Assembly (NCBI GenBank): GCA_947174785.1
Contig: CAMWKG010000011.1
Coordinates: 1-49,519 of the forward strand
DNA length: 49,519 bases
Origin: an uncultured Mollicutes bacterium
Lineage (GTDB): Bacteria > Bacillota_I > Bacilli_A > Acholeplasmatales > Anaeroplasmataceae
Reading direction: 5' to 3'
The notes beneath the pieces are model-generated. The model searched no databases, was not told where the DNA came from, and was given only the letters and a program-made list of their open reading frames with translations. Below are positions 35,469 through 43,337 of the stretch, piece by piece. The stretch's first letter is position 1. Every line of letters starts with the position of its first letter. The position numbers and the translations under genes are program-made.

Positions 35469-35477
35469 TGGTATAAT
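35450..35477 (+). promoter_or_regulatory. Promoter of rpsP-khpA
   Basis: TTGACA (35450-35455), 16 bp, TATAAT (35472-35477) with TGG before the -10. The rpsP ATG is 37 bp downstream with AAGGAG. The -35 sits in the terminator arm. Confidence 0.9.
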
Positions 35478-35514
35478 GCTATATAGATTATGAATAAGAA
35501 GGAGTGTATTTATC

Positions 35515-35763
35515 ATGGTAAAAATTAGATTACAAAGATTTGGTGCACATAAGGCTCCAAGATACCGTATCGTAGCTGCTGATTCTAGATCACCTCGTGA
35601 TGGTAAGTTTTTAGAAATTTTAGGAACTTATAATCCTTGTACTGATCCTGCAACAGTAACTTTAGATGCAGAAAAGGTAAACAAGTGGCTAGCTCATGGT
35701 GCACAACCAACAGTAACAGTAAAAAATATATTAGAAGCAAACAATATCAAGACTACTAAGTAA
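35515..35763 (+). CDS. rpsP: 30S ribosomal protein S16
   Basis: An 82-residue ribosomal protein of the small subunit. The N-terminus [29 protein letters not shown] is diagnostic. AAGGAGTG precedes ATG 35515. It is followed after 11 bp by khpA, as in many Firmicutes. Confidence 0.98.
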   Translation: MVKIRLQRFGAHKAPRYRIVAADSRSPRDGKFLEILGTYNPCTDPATVTLDAEKVNKWLAHGAQPTVTVKNILEANNIKTTK

Positions 35764-35774
35764 GAGGTGGGACT

Positions 35775-36020
35775 ATGATAAAGTTTGAAGAGTTAATTAA
35801 GAGTTTAATTCTTCCTTTGGTAGCTTATCCTGAAGATGTTGAAATCATAAGAGTTAATGATGATGAAGAAAATCTTGAGTATCAGGTAAAGGTTAATCCA
35901 AATGATTTTGGTAGAGTAATTGGTAAGGATGGCTATGTTGCTAGAGCAATCCGTACCATCCTTTATGCAGGTGCTTCAAAAGAAGGAAAAAGAATTCACT
36001 TAGACATTAATAACAAGTAA
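35775..36020 (+). CDS. khpA: KH-domain RNA-binding protein KhpA (YlqC)
   Basis: An 81-residue single-KH protein. The GxxG loop reads GRVIGKDG at about residues 46-53. KhpA binds RNA, often with KhpB, and influences cell division and envelope synthesis in Gram-positives. It is encoded directly after rpsP, the usual place. AGAGGTGG precedes the ATG. Confidence 0.94.
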   Translation: MIKFEELIKSLILPLVAYPEDVEIIRVNDDEENLEYQVKVNPNDFGRVIGKDGYVARAIRTILYAGASKEGKRIHLDINNK

Positions 36021-36025
36021 TAATT

Positions 36026-36056
36026 AGGATTGTCCTTATGGATAATCCTTTTTATT
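36026..36056 (+). terminator. Terminator after khpA
   Basis: AGGATTGTCC (36026-36035) pairs with GGATAATCCT (36040-36049) through one G-T pair, loop TTAT, followed by TTTTTATTTTT. Confidence 0.85.
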
Positions 36057-36109
36057 TTTATTGCTTTAAAAGTTTTAAAATAATTTTTTGAAATTATTTA
36101 TGAATTTTA

Positions 36110-36138
36110 TTGAATTTTTATTAATGATGGTGTATAAT
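36110..36138 (+). promoter_or_regulatory. Promoter of the unknown-nfeD-SPFH operon
   Basis: TTGAAT (36110-36115), 17 bp, TATAAT (36133-36138), 25 bp before the ATG at 36164, which has AAGGAGGT. Confidence 0.75.
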
Positions 36139-36163
36139 ATATAGTGTAAGGAGGTAAAAAAAG

Positions 36164-36541
36164 ATGCTAGAATTTTTTGAATATGATGATTCTAATGGTT
36201 TTGCAAGTATTTATGATAGTCATATTACTTTGAATAAAACACTTCTAAAGTATTTTAAAGATGCATATCGTGTAAGAGTAGCAGTGGATAAAGCAGAGAG
36301 TTTAATTCATATTTACAGCGTAAATAAAGACTACGCTTTAAGTGGAGAGCTGAAGCAATCTTCTTTGATTCCTGTATCTATTTCTAAAACATATGCTCGT
36401 ATTTGTTCTAGACCATTAATCGAGTATTTATCGAACATTTTTAATTTAAGCATTGCTAAAAAGGAATTTAAGCGATTCAAAGCGTGTTATGATGATGTAA
36501 AGCAGGTTATAATAATAGATATGAAAGGAGAGGTGTCCTAA
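36164..36541 (+). CDS. Conserved-looking protein of unknown function, first gene of nfeD operon
   Basis: A 125-residue soluble protein. The first half looks like a beta-rich domain (ASIYDSHITLNKTLLKYF, then YRVRVAVDKAESLIHIYSVN), and the second like a helical and basic region ending in KQVIIIDMKGEV. I recognise no named family. It has a strong promoter and ribosome binding site, and its TAA overlaps the nfeD ATG, so it is the leading gene of an operon with nfeD and an SPFH gene; a role in that membrane system is inference. Confidence 0.7.
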   Translation: MLEFFEYDDSNGFASIYDSHITLNKTLLKYFKDAYRVRVAVDKAESLIHIYSVNKDYALSGELKQSSLIPVSISKTYARICSRPLIEYLSNIFNLSIAKKEFKRFKACYDDVKQVIIIDMKGEVS

Positions 36542-36984
36542 TGGAATATATGGTTTGGGTATGGCTAGGTGTATTTATCGTTACCTTGGCTATTGAATCT
36601 ATTACACAGGATTTGGTTGCGGTATGGTTTTCACTAGGCTCTATAATCGCTCTAATTCTATCTGCCATTCCTCAAATTCCTTGGTACATTGAGATTGTTG
36701 TATTTGCAGTTGTGTCTTTCCTAGCTTTAGGCTTGACAAGACCATTCGCAAAGAAACTATTATTCAACGCTACAAGGTATACTAATGTTGATGAGTTTGT
36801 AGGAAAAAGAGTAAAGGTTATATCTGACATTTCCAAGTTTGAAAATGGAGAAGTTAAGATTCATGATATCATCTATCATGCCAGTCTAATGGAAGAAGAA
36901 AATGAGACTATTAAAAAAGATGAAATTGTTGAAATTGTAACTCTAAAGGGCAATAAGGTTGTCGTTAGAAAAGTAAACGAATAA
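36541..36984 (+). CDS. nfeD: NfeD-like membrane protein
   Basis: A 147-residue short NfeD protein. Three membrane helices at about 4-23, 29-45 and 48-70, then an OB-fold from about 85 (DEFVGKRVKVISD ... GEVKIHDIIYHASL). Short NfeD proteins pair with SPFH proteins such as YqfA/FloA or QmcA, and the SPFH gene follows after 16 bp here. The start shares a base with the preceding stop. It probably supports a membrane microdomain complex. Confidence 0.9.
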   Translation: MEYMVWVWLGVFIVTLAIESITQDLVAVWFSLGSIIALILSAIPQIPWYIEIVVFAVVSFLALGLTRPFAKKLLFNATRYTNVDEFVGKRVKVISDISKFENGEVKIHDIIYHASLMEEENETIKKDEIVEIVTLKGNKVVVRKVNE

Positions 36985-37000
36985 GAAAGGAAGATGTATA

Positions 37001-37945
37001 ATGAAAACTGGAGTTATTGTTGCTATTGTTTTAAGTATTGTTTTAGTTGTTATTATTATTTTATTGATTACAAGAATCAAAATTGTGCGTCAGACACAAA
37101 AGTTGATTATTGAAAGATTAGGTGCATATCATGCAACTTGGTCTGTGGGATTTCATTTCCTAGTACCATTTATTGATAGAATTGCACAGGTTGTTTCTAT
37201 GAAGGAGCAGGTTAGTGATTTTGATCCACAACCAGTTATCACAAAGGATAACGTTACAATGCAGATTGATACGGTTGTTTTCTTCCAAATTACAGACCCT
37301 AAGCTTTATTCTTATGGTGTAGAAAATCCAATTGCTGCCCTTGAGAACCTATCTTCAACTACCTTACGTAATATCATTGGTGAACTAGACTTAGATGAAA
37401 CCTTAACCTCTCGTGATATTATTAATACTAAAATGCGTTCTATTCTAGATGAAGCTACTGACCCATGGGGTATTAAGGTAAATCGTGTTGAGGTTAAAAA
37501 CATTTTACCTCCTAAGGATATTAGAGATGCAATGGAGCGTCAGATGCGTGCAGAACGTGAACGTCGTGAAAAGATTTTGCTTGCTGAAGGTGAAAAGAGA
37601 AGTAAGATTCTTCAGGCTGAAGGTGAAAAGGAATCTCAAATTTTAAGAGCAGATGCTGAAAAAGAGGCTATGATTAAGAAAGCAGAAGCTGAAGCAGAAT
37701 CCATCTTAAAGGTAAGAACTGCTGAGGCAGAAGGTGTAAGACTTACTCGCCAAGCTCAAGCTGATGGTTATAAAATGCTTGTTGATGCTGGCTTAACTAA
37801 AGAGGTCCTAGCTATTAAGTCTTTTGAATCCTTAGAAAAGGTTGCTGATGGTCAATCTACTAAGATTATCATCCCATCTGAGATGCAAAACCTTGCTTCA
37901 ACTATTGCAGGTGTTGCAGAGGTTGTAAAGGATTCTAAAAAATAA
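37001..37945 (+). CDS. SPFH/Band 7 (stomatin-prohibitin-like) protein
   Basis: A 314-residue membrane-anchored SPFH protein. One N-terminal helix at about 5-24, the Band 7 domain at about 28-185 (RLGAYHATWSVGFHFLVPF, then DNVTMQIDTVVFFQI), then a long Ala/Glu-rich coiled coil (about 190-260, ERREKILLAEGEKRSKILQA) and an oligomerisation tail. It should form large ring or lattice assemblies in the inner membrane with NfeD. It belongs to the QmcA/stomatin branch rather than flotillin. GAAAGGAAG precedes the ATG. Confidence 0.93.
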   Translation: MKTGVIVAIVLSIVLVVIIILLITRIKIVRQTQKLIIERLGAYHATWSVGFHFLVPFIDRIAQVVSMKEQVSDFDPQPVITKDNVTMQIDTVVFFQITDPKLYSYGVENPIAALENLSSTTLRNIIGELDLDETLTSRDIINTKMRSILDEATDPWGIKVNRVEVKNILPPKDIRDAMERQMRAERERREKILLAEGEKRSKILQAEGEKESQILRADAEKEAMIKKAEAEAESILKVRTAEAEGVRLTRQAQADGYKMLVDAGLTKEVLAIKSFESLEKVADGQSTKIIIPSEMQNLASTIAGVAEVVKDSKK

Positions 37946-37953
37946 TTTAAACA

Positions 37954-37988
37954 AAAATGCCAAGTTATTGCTTGGCATTTTCTTTTTG
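37954..37988 (+). terminator. Terminator of the nfeD-SPFH operon
   Basis: AAATGCCAAG (37955-37964) and CTTGGCATTT (37971-37980) with loop TTATTG, then TTCTTTTTG. Confidence 0.88.
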
Positions 37989-38013
37989 GGGAAAACTAGT
38001 AATGGTGATTTTT

Positions 38014-38796
38014 TTGAAAACAGTTTTAATTACAGGTGCCACTGGTGGTATTGGGAGTGAATTATGCAAAGTCTTTGCCCAGAAGCAATATAATCTACTT
38101 CTTGTAGGAAGAAATGAAGCAAAGCTTGCAAGTCTTAAGGATGAGTTACAAAGTAAATGTGCTAGGCAAATTGATTTTCTTCTTGCTGACTTATCGTTAC
38201 CTGATGCAGGTAAGGTTATATATGAAGAGACAATAAAAAGAAACTTAAAGGTGGATGTTTTGTGTAATGTTGCTGGATTGGGAGTATATGGTGACTTTTT
38301 AAATCGGAATTTGATAGACCATAAAGAATTACTTGCTGTTAACTTGCAGGCTGTATTAGAGCTTTGCCATTATTTTGGAAATGATATGAGGAAAAGAAAA
38401 AGCGGAAAGATCATAAATATAGCTTCCATTTCTGCCTTTTTTCCTGGACCTTATATGGCTACCTATTATGCTTCTAAGGCTTATATTTTATCCTTTTCTG
38501 TTGCTTTAGCTAAAGAATTAAAGCCATACGGAGTAGATGTGTCCGTAGTATGTCCAGGTGTGATTCCAACAGAGTTTTATCCAAAAGCCTCTGCAGATTT
38601 AAAGCATAGCTATTTATTAAAAAGAATGCCATTAGAAAATCCTAAGACTTTAGCTAAAATTATATACAAAAAGGCGATGAAAAATAAACTCATCATAAAA
38701 AATGGTATCATTAATCGACTTTTAATTTTTTTAAGTATATTTTTGCCTCTTAGAGTTAAAGCCTTTATTGTTTCGTGGGTTCAAAGAAAAAAATAG
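38014..38796 (+). CDS. Short-chain dehydrogenase/reductase
   Basis: A 260-residue NAD(P)-dependent SDR of the DltE/YqjQ-like type. The cofactor motif TGATGGIG is at about residues 7-14, NVAGLG near 84-89, and the catalytic YYASK near 150-154; the basic C-terminus of about 30 residues with a hydrophobic patch may bind the membrane. The best start is TTG 38014 with GGTGAT at 38004-38009; ATG 38002 is an alternative adding four residues, and the longer frame from 37957 begins inside the terminator. It precedes the LuxE- and LuxC-like genes, so it may reduce or oxidise their fatty aldehyde product; that link is inference. Confidence 0.85.
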   Translation: MKTVLITGATGGIGSELCKVFAQKQYNLLLVGRNEAKLASLKDELQSKCARQIDFLLADLSLPDAGKVIYEETIKRNLKVDVLCNVAGLGVYGDFLNRNLIDHKELLAVNLQAVLELCHYFGNDMRKRKSGKIINIASISAFFPGPYMATYYASKAYILSFSVALAKELKPYGVDVSVVCPGVIPTEFYPKASADLKHSYLLKRMPLENPKTLAKIIYKKAMKNKLIIKNGIINRLLIFLSIFLPLRVKAFIVSWVQRKK

Positions 38797-38813
38797 GTTT
38801 TCTTTATTATCTA

Positions 38814-38822
38814 TGATATAAT
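38814..38822 (+). promoter_or_regulatory. Extended -10 promoter of the luxE-like gene
   Basis: TGATATAAT, 23 bp before the ATG at 38846. No clear -35. It means the LuxE/LuxC pair can be transcribed apart from the SDR gene. Confidence 0.55.
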
Positions 38823-38845
38823 GATGATAAAGGGATGTGATATCT

Positions 38846-39958
38846 ATGTCTTGTCGAAAAAAGCTTTTCAAATTTAGAAAACCATATAAGCTAGATAAGT
38901 CGAATCAGTTGTTTTATAAAGCAATGAAGGAAAATTTAGAATATCAGTATAAGCATTGTAAGGAGTATCGAAGGATTTTAGATTCTAAGGGATTTACTCC
39001 TAAGGATTTTAAATGCTATGAGGATATTGCTAAAATTCCTTTTATACCTACACTTTATTTTAAGCATCATGAATTAATTTCTATGAGCAAGAAAAGAATG
39101 ATTATCAAGGCTACTTCTAGTGGAACAAGTGGTAAAAAATCATTAATTGGTTTTAATATAAAGAGTCTTCTTAGAGGATTAAGTATGGTTATCCGTGTAG
39201 GGAAGTATCATCACTTATGGAGCTTAAAGCCCGTGCATTATGTTATTTTTGGCTATGAGCCTAGCCGAAAAAACAAGACTGCAATTTCAAAGACAGCCTT
39301 TGGCTTTACTTTTTTTGCTCCTGCATTAAGCCGTACCTATGCTTTAAGGTATAAAAAGAATGGCTATGAGCTAGATATGGAAAACATGAAAAGAAAGCTT
39401 ATGAAATATGCTAAAGCCAAATGCCCTGTCAGGACAATAGGCTTTCCTGCTTACACCTATTTTTTATTAAAACAGATGCAGGATGAAGGAATACATATTA
39501 AATTACCTAAAGGATCTTTGATTACTTTGGGAGGCGGTTGGAAGCAATTTTACGCAGAAAAGATTGAAAAAGAAGATTTCTACAAATTGGTATATGATGT
39601 GTTAGGTGTAGATGATAAGCATGTTATAGAATTCTTTGGAGCTGTAGAACATCCAATTTTATATACCGATTGTAGATACCATCATTTCCATGTTCCAGCG
39701 TATGGTAGAGTTATAATAAGAGATGTTAAAACATTAGAGCCTGTCCCTAATGGGCAGATAGGATTAATTAATTTATTAACACCAATGGTAGATAGTGTGC
39801 CTATCTTAAGTATTATGACAGATGATTTAGGTATCCTGCATGATGAACCATGTCCTTGTGGAGAACCCTCACCTTATTTAGAAATTATTGGTCGTGTAGG
39901 AATTAAGGATATTGTCACCTGTGCTGCAGGAGCAGAGGAACTCTTAAAGGGGAAGTGA
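38846..39958 (+). CDS. luxE: LuxE-like acyl-protein synthetase
   Basis: A 370-residue member of the adenylate-forming LuxE family, which activates a fatty acid with ATP and passes it to a cysteine for reduction. KATSSGTSGKKS near residues 89-100 is the nucleotide-binding loop; a cysteine (C359) lies 11 residues from the C-terminus, a place like that of the acyl-accepting Cys of Vibrio LuxE. The C-terminal DDLGILHDEPCPCGEPSPYLEIIGR is typical. Start ATG 38846 follows AGGGATGTGAT; GTG 38837 overlaps that site. It is followed after 5 bp by a LuxC-like gene. The symbol marks the family; no luciferase is encoded here. Confidence 0.85.
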   Translation: MSCRKKLFKFRKPYKLDKSNQLFYKAMKENLEYQYKHCKEYRRILDSKGFTPKDFKCYEDIAKIPFIPTLYFKHHELISMSKKRMIIKATSSGTSGKKSLIGFNIKSLLRGLSMVIRVGKYHHLWSLKPVHYVIFGYEPSRKNKTAISKTAFGFTFFAPALSRTYALRYKKNGYELDMENMKRKLMKYAKAKCPVRTIGFPAYTYFLLKQMQDEGIHIKLPKGSLITLGGGWKQFYAEKIEKEDFYKLVYDVLGVDDKHVIEFFGAVEHPILYTDCRYHHFHVPAYGRVIIRDVKTLEPVPNGQIGLINLLTPMVDSVPILSIMTDDLGILHDEPCPCGEPSPYLEIIGRVGIKDIVTCAAGAEELLKGK

Positions 39959-39963
39959 TAACT

Positions 39964-41223
39964 ATGATTTTATTTCATGGAGAAGTTTTAGAAAATAAAG
40001 AACAGGATCGTATTTTAAAGGGACTATACGAGGATTGCTTACAAACCTTAAAAACAAAGCCTAAGCTTAAAATAGAACAGGTAATTCATGCTTGTGATAG
40101 AGTATATCAAAAGGCTATATTAGGTGAGTACGATGAAATTGCTAAGCCGCTTCTTAAAATGGCAGATATTTCTTATGATAGATTTTTATCTATGGCTAAA
40201 TTATTTTCTAAAGAAGGCTTAGAGTATAAATGTAGGATAGAATTAGGTGAGGATTATGCAAATCCTATATCCTTAGCAAATGGAACAAGAAGATACCGTT
40301 ATCCATTAGGAATATTATTTCATATTGCTGCTGGAAATGTTGATGGGCTTCCTGCCTATAGTGTTGTAGAGGGATTGCTAGCAGGAAATATTAATATTTT
40401 AAAGCTACCTACAGGAGATAGTGGATTATCCATTAGGCTGTTAAAGGAACTTATTGATGTTGAACCTGCAATCAAGGATTTTGTTTATGTTTTTGATGTA
40501 CCGTCCACTGAAATTAACACCCTACAAATTTTTGCAGATATTGCTGATGGTGTAGTTGTTTGGGGTGGAGATGTTGCGGTAGAGGCTGCTAAAAAGATGA
40601 CAGGAATTACGACCAAGCTTATTTCTTGGGGACATAAGCTATCCTTTGCTTACGCTACACCTTCAGCTTCCGATGAACAGCTTTATGAGCTTGCAAAGCA
40701 TATCTGTGCCACAAACCAGGTATTATGTTCTTCTTGTCAAGGTATATTTTTAGATACAGATAGTGTAAGTGAACAAGAAGTCTTTGCCAAACGTTTCTTT
40801 GAAGCTTTTATAAAGGCCAATAAAGATTCTCATATGTTAGATATAGGGATGTGTGGAAAAAACACCATTCGCATCTATAATGAATTACTAGAAAATCCAA
40901 ATAAAAAGATTTTAAATGCTGATGGAATCAGTGTTTTCATTGAAGAGGATAGTGAGCTTTGCTTATCTATGCTTTTTAGAAATGTATGGATTAAACGTCT
41001 AAAGAAAGAGGATATTATCGCAAATTTAAAAAAGCATAAGAATCATCTTCAATCTTGTGGGCTATTATGCAGCAGCGAGGAGAAGGAAGAACTAGCTCAT
41101 ATATTAGCCTCTGCAGGTGTTGTTCGTATTACAAGTGGAGATATGGCAAGAATGTTTGCTGGGGAAGCACATGATGGAACATACCCTTTGCAGGAATACA
41201 GTAGAATCGTTGAAGTAGATTAA
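39964..41223 (+). CDS. luxC: LuxC-like acyl-CoA/acyl-protein reductase
   Basis: A 419-residue member of the LuxC family (aldehyde dehydrogenase superfamily) that reduces an activated acyl group to an aldehyde with NADPH. Visible are the nucleotide-binding GILFHIAAGNVDGLPAYS, the LLAGNINILKLPTGDSG segment and the nucleophile region NQVLCSSCQ with C255. It is coupled to the LuxE-like gene (stop to start 5 bp, AAAGGGGAAG upstream). Together they could make fatty aldehyde from free fatty acid, for use in ether lipids, wax or signalling; the product's fate is unknown. Confidence 0.9.
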   Translation: MILFHGEVLENKEQDRILKGLYEDCLQTLKTKPKLKIEQVIHACDRVYQKAILGEYDEIAKPLLKMADISYDRFLSMAKLFSKEGLEYKCRIELGEDYANPISLANGTRRYRYPLGILFHIAAGNVDGLPAYSVVEGLLAGNINILKLPTGDSGLSIRLLKELIDVEPAIKDFVYVFDVPSTEINTLQIFADIADGVVVWGGDVAVEAAKKMTGITTKLISWGHKLSFAYATPSASDEQLYELAKHICATNQVLCSSCQGIFLDTDSVSEQEVFAKRFFEAFIKANKDSHMLDIGMCGKNTIRIYNELLENPNKKILNADGISVFIEEDSELCLSMLFRNVWIKRLKKEDIIANLKKHKNHLQSCGLLCSSEEKEELAHILASAGVVRITSGDMARMFAGEAHDGTYPLQEYSRIVEVD

Positions 41224-41426
41224 GATGAAGATGGCAATAATCATTGTAGAGTTTATCAATAATGATATTTTCATCAATTGGAATCAAATAATGTTTTTGA
41301 TTATATAATGATTTGTGTTTTTCTAGAATATTTTATTTAGAAATATAGTTTTTTATCCATTCGCGTTTTATGGGGAATACAAAAATTGCTTTTTTTGTTA
41401 AACTATAGACAAAGGAGTTGTATATT

Positions 41427-41936
41427 ATGGATATGAAAGAAATAGGAAAGTTTTTAGCTGAACTCAGACATAAACATAATTTGACACAAGAAGAACTGGG
41501 AGAAGAACTTGGAGTGACAAATAAGACAATCTCTAGATGGGAAAATGGGAACTATTTACCCCCTGTAGAAATGCTATTACTTTTAAGCAAACGATATGAA
41601 ATATCAATCAATGAAATTCTTTCGGGGAAAACACTAGATGGTACAGATTATAAAGAAAAGGCTGAAGAGAATTTAAAGACTGCTTTAGAAAACAGTGCCT
41701 TCACTCTACAAGAGCGAATAGCTTTTTTTGAAAAGAAGTGGCTGAAGGAACACACTTTAGAAATGGCCTTAGAGTTAATTATTATAATCAGCATTGCTGT
41801 TGTGGGATTCATTTTTATGAAGAATATATTGACTATCATTTCTACCTTGTTAGTATTTATTTGGAGTATTTATATACATAATCGTAAAAGTGCATATGTA
41901 GAGAATATGGCCTATCCTAAATCTGAGAATAAGTGA
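41427..41936 (+). CDS. XRE-family regulator with two C-terminal membrane helices
   Basis: A 169-residue protein. XRE domain at about 4-62 (LRHKHNLTQEELGEELGVTNKTISRWE, ending in INEILSG), a charged helical linker with about 45 residues, then two predicted membrane helices at about 116-133 and 135-153. ATG 41427 lies 9 bp after AAAGGAG; the TTG 41418 overlaps it. It is the third membrane-tethered XRE protein in the window. It stands alone between the luxC-like gene and the tRNAs; targets are unknown. Confidence 0.82.
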   Translation: MDMKEIGKFLAELRHKHNLTQEELGEELGVTNKTISRWENGNYLPPVEMLLLLSKRYEISINEILSGKTLDGTDYKEKAEENLKTALENSAFTLQERIAFFEKKWLKEHTLEMALELIIIISIAVVGFIFMKNILTIISTLLVFIWSIYIHNRKSAYVENMAYPKSENK

Positions 41937-41982
41937 ATCATAGAACTATTTTAAAATGATGTTTAATTAGTCAAAATAAAAA

Positions 41983-42018
41983 AGCCAAAACATATTGATG
42001 TTTCAATATATTTTGGCT
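41983..42018. terminator. Bidirectional terminator between XRE gene and tRNAs
   Basis: A long hairpin: AGCCAAAA then ATATTGA (41983-41998), loop TGTT, then TCAATAT and TTTTGGCT (to 42018), with one C-A mismatch. The T-run is best on the reverse strand (TTTTTTATTTT), so it mainly ends the tRNA transcript. Confidence 0.85.
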
Positions 42019-42032
42019 AATATTTTTTATAC

Positions 42033-42109
42033 TGGCGCACCCAAGAGGATTCGAACCCCTAACCTTTTGATCCGTAGTCAAACGATCTATCCAATTGATC
42101 TATGGGTGC
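42033..42109 (-). tRNA. tRNA-Arg (anticodon ACG)
   Basis: A 77-nt cloverleaf on the reverse strand. Acceptor GCACCCA/TGGGTGC, discriminator G and encoded CCA; anticodon stem TTTGA/TCAAA with loop CTACGGA, giving ACG (read CGN after inosine modification); T loop TTCGAAT. It follows tRNA-Asp by 4 nt and is probably cut from the same transcript. Confidence 0.97.
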
Positions 42110-42113
42110 AAAA

Positions 42114-42189
42114 TGGCGGTTCGGACGGGACTTGAACCCGCGATCTCCAGTGTGACAGACTAGCATGTTAACCACTACACCACCGAACC
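42114..42189 (-). tRNA. tRNA-Asp (anticodon GTC)
   Basis: A 76-nt cloverleaf on the reverse strand. Acceptor GGTTCGG/CCGAACC, discriminator G and encoded CCA; anticodon stem CTAGT/ACTGG with loop CTGTCAC, giving GTC; T loop TTCAAGT. First gene of the two-tRNA transcript. Confidence 0.97.
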
Positions 42190-42207
42190 ATTATTCAACG
42201 CTTGATT

Positions 42208-42237
42208 ATTATATCATACTTAATAATCTAAAAACAA
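42208..42237 (-). promoter_or_regulatory. Promoter of the tRNA pair
   Basis: On the reverse strand: TTGTTT (42237-42232), 18 bp, TATAAT (42213-42208), with TGA before the -10. The tRNA-Asp start is 18 bp downstream. Confidence 0.7.
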
Positions 42238-42296
42238 GTACTTTTTTTCTTTTTTGAAAAAGAATATAATTAATAAAGAGAAAAGAGGAAATATTA

Positions 42297-43325
42297 ATGA
42301 ATATGGAATATATAAAGGAAATTGCATTAAAATTGTTTTTATGTGATTCTCCAACAGGCTTTAGTAAAAATGTAAATATGTTACTTTTAGATTTATTAAA
42401 AGACCTAGGATATGAGGCAACACTTACAAATAAAGGAAACGTAAAACTCTTTATAGAAGGAAAGGACCATTCTAAAAAGAGAGCTACAAGTGCTCATGTG
42501 GATACCTTAGGTTTAATGGTACGCTCTATTAAGGGAGATGGCACTCTAGCTGTTACAAATGTTGGTGGTCCATCTATTCCAACATTGGATGGAGAGTACT
42601 GTAAAGTTATGACCAGAGATGGAAAAGCTTATTCTGGAACAATTCTTTGTAGTAGTGCTTCAGTTCATGTTTATGAGGATGCAAAGAGTAAGCCTAGAGA
42701 TTTAGATTCAATGCTTGTTCGTATTGATGAAAAGGTAACCTCTAAGGATGATGTAGTAAAGCTTGGAATTGATAATGGAGATTATATCTTTATTGATCCT
42801 AAAACAACGCTTACGCCTAGCGGATTTTTAAAAAGTCGTTTTATTGATGATAAGGGAAGTGTTTGTGCTATTTTAGGTGTCTTAAAGGAATTAAAGGATA
42901 AAAATATAAAACCAACCTATGATACTTTTGTTTATTTTGTCAATCAAGAGGAAGTGGGGCATGGTGCTGCAACAACAGATACAGATATTGATGAGTTTGT
43001 CACAGTTGATATGGGCTGTATAGGTAAGGACTTGTCTGGTAATGAATATGCTGTATCTATTTGTGCAAAGGACTCTGGTGGACCTTATAGCTATGAGTTA
43101 ACTACAAGATTAATCCAATTAGCTAAAGAAAATAAATTGAACTATGTAGTAGACATTTTCCCATATTATGGGTCTGATATTGGTGCTGCATGGAGAAGTG
43201 GAGTAGATTGTGCTGGAGCTTTAATTGGTCCTGGTGTTCATGCTAGCCATGGAATGGAGCGTACCCATTTAGAGGCAATAGAAAATACAATGGAGCTTTT
43301 ATATTTATATCTAACAACAGAATAG
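42297..43325 (+). CDS. M42 family metallo-aminopeptidase
   Basis: A 342-residue cytoplasmic aminopeptidase of the PepA/FrvX/tetrahedral type. Metal ligands and catalytic residues are in SAHVDTLG (H67, D69), the RFIDDKGS motif, NQEEVGHG and the C-terminal GPGVHASHGMERTH. Such enzymes form dodecamers and trim acidic or neutral N-terminal residues of peptides. Length is normal. AAGAGG precedes ATG 42297. It is followed after 12 bp by the kinase gene. Confidence 0.92.
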   Translation: MNMEYIKEIALKLFLCDSPTGFSKNVNMLLLDLLKDLGYEATLTNKGNVKLFIEGKDHSKKRATSAHVDTLGLMVRSIKGDGTLAVTNVGGPSIPTLDGEYCKVMTRDGKAYSGTILCSSASVHVYEDAKSKPRDLDSMLVRIDEKVTSKDDVVKLGIDNGDYIFIDPKTTLTPSGFLKSRFIDDKGSVCAILGVLKELKDKNIKPTYDTFVYFVNQEEVGHGAATTDTDIDEFVTVDMGCIGKDLSGNEYAVSICAKDSGGPYSYELTTRLIQLAKENKLNYVVDIFPYYGSDIGAAWRSGVDCAGALIGPGVHASHGMERTHLEAIENTMELLYLYLTTE

Positions 43326-43337
43326 GAGAAATAATAT

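Noticed and set aside
37957-38013. Upstream extension of the SDR frame
   Set aside because: It begins in the stem of the SPFH operon terminator and has no ribosome binding site.
41224-41426. Possible promoter and hairpins between the luxC-like and XRE genes
   Set aside because: Only a TATAAT near 41302 without a suitable -35 and a 6-bp TTTCTA/TAGAAA repeat are present; nothing firm can be assigned.
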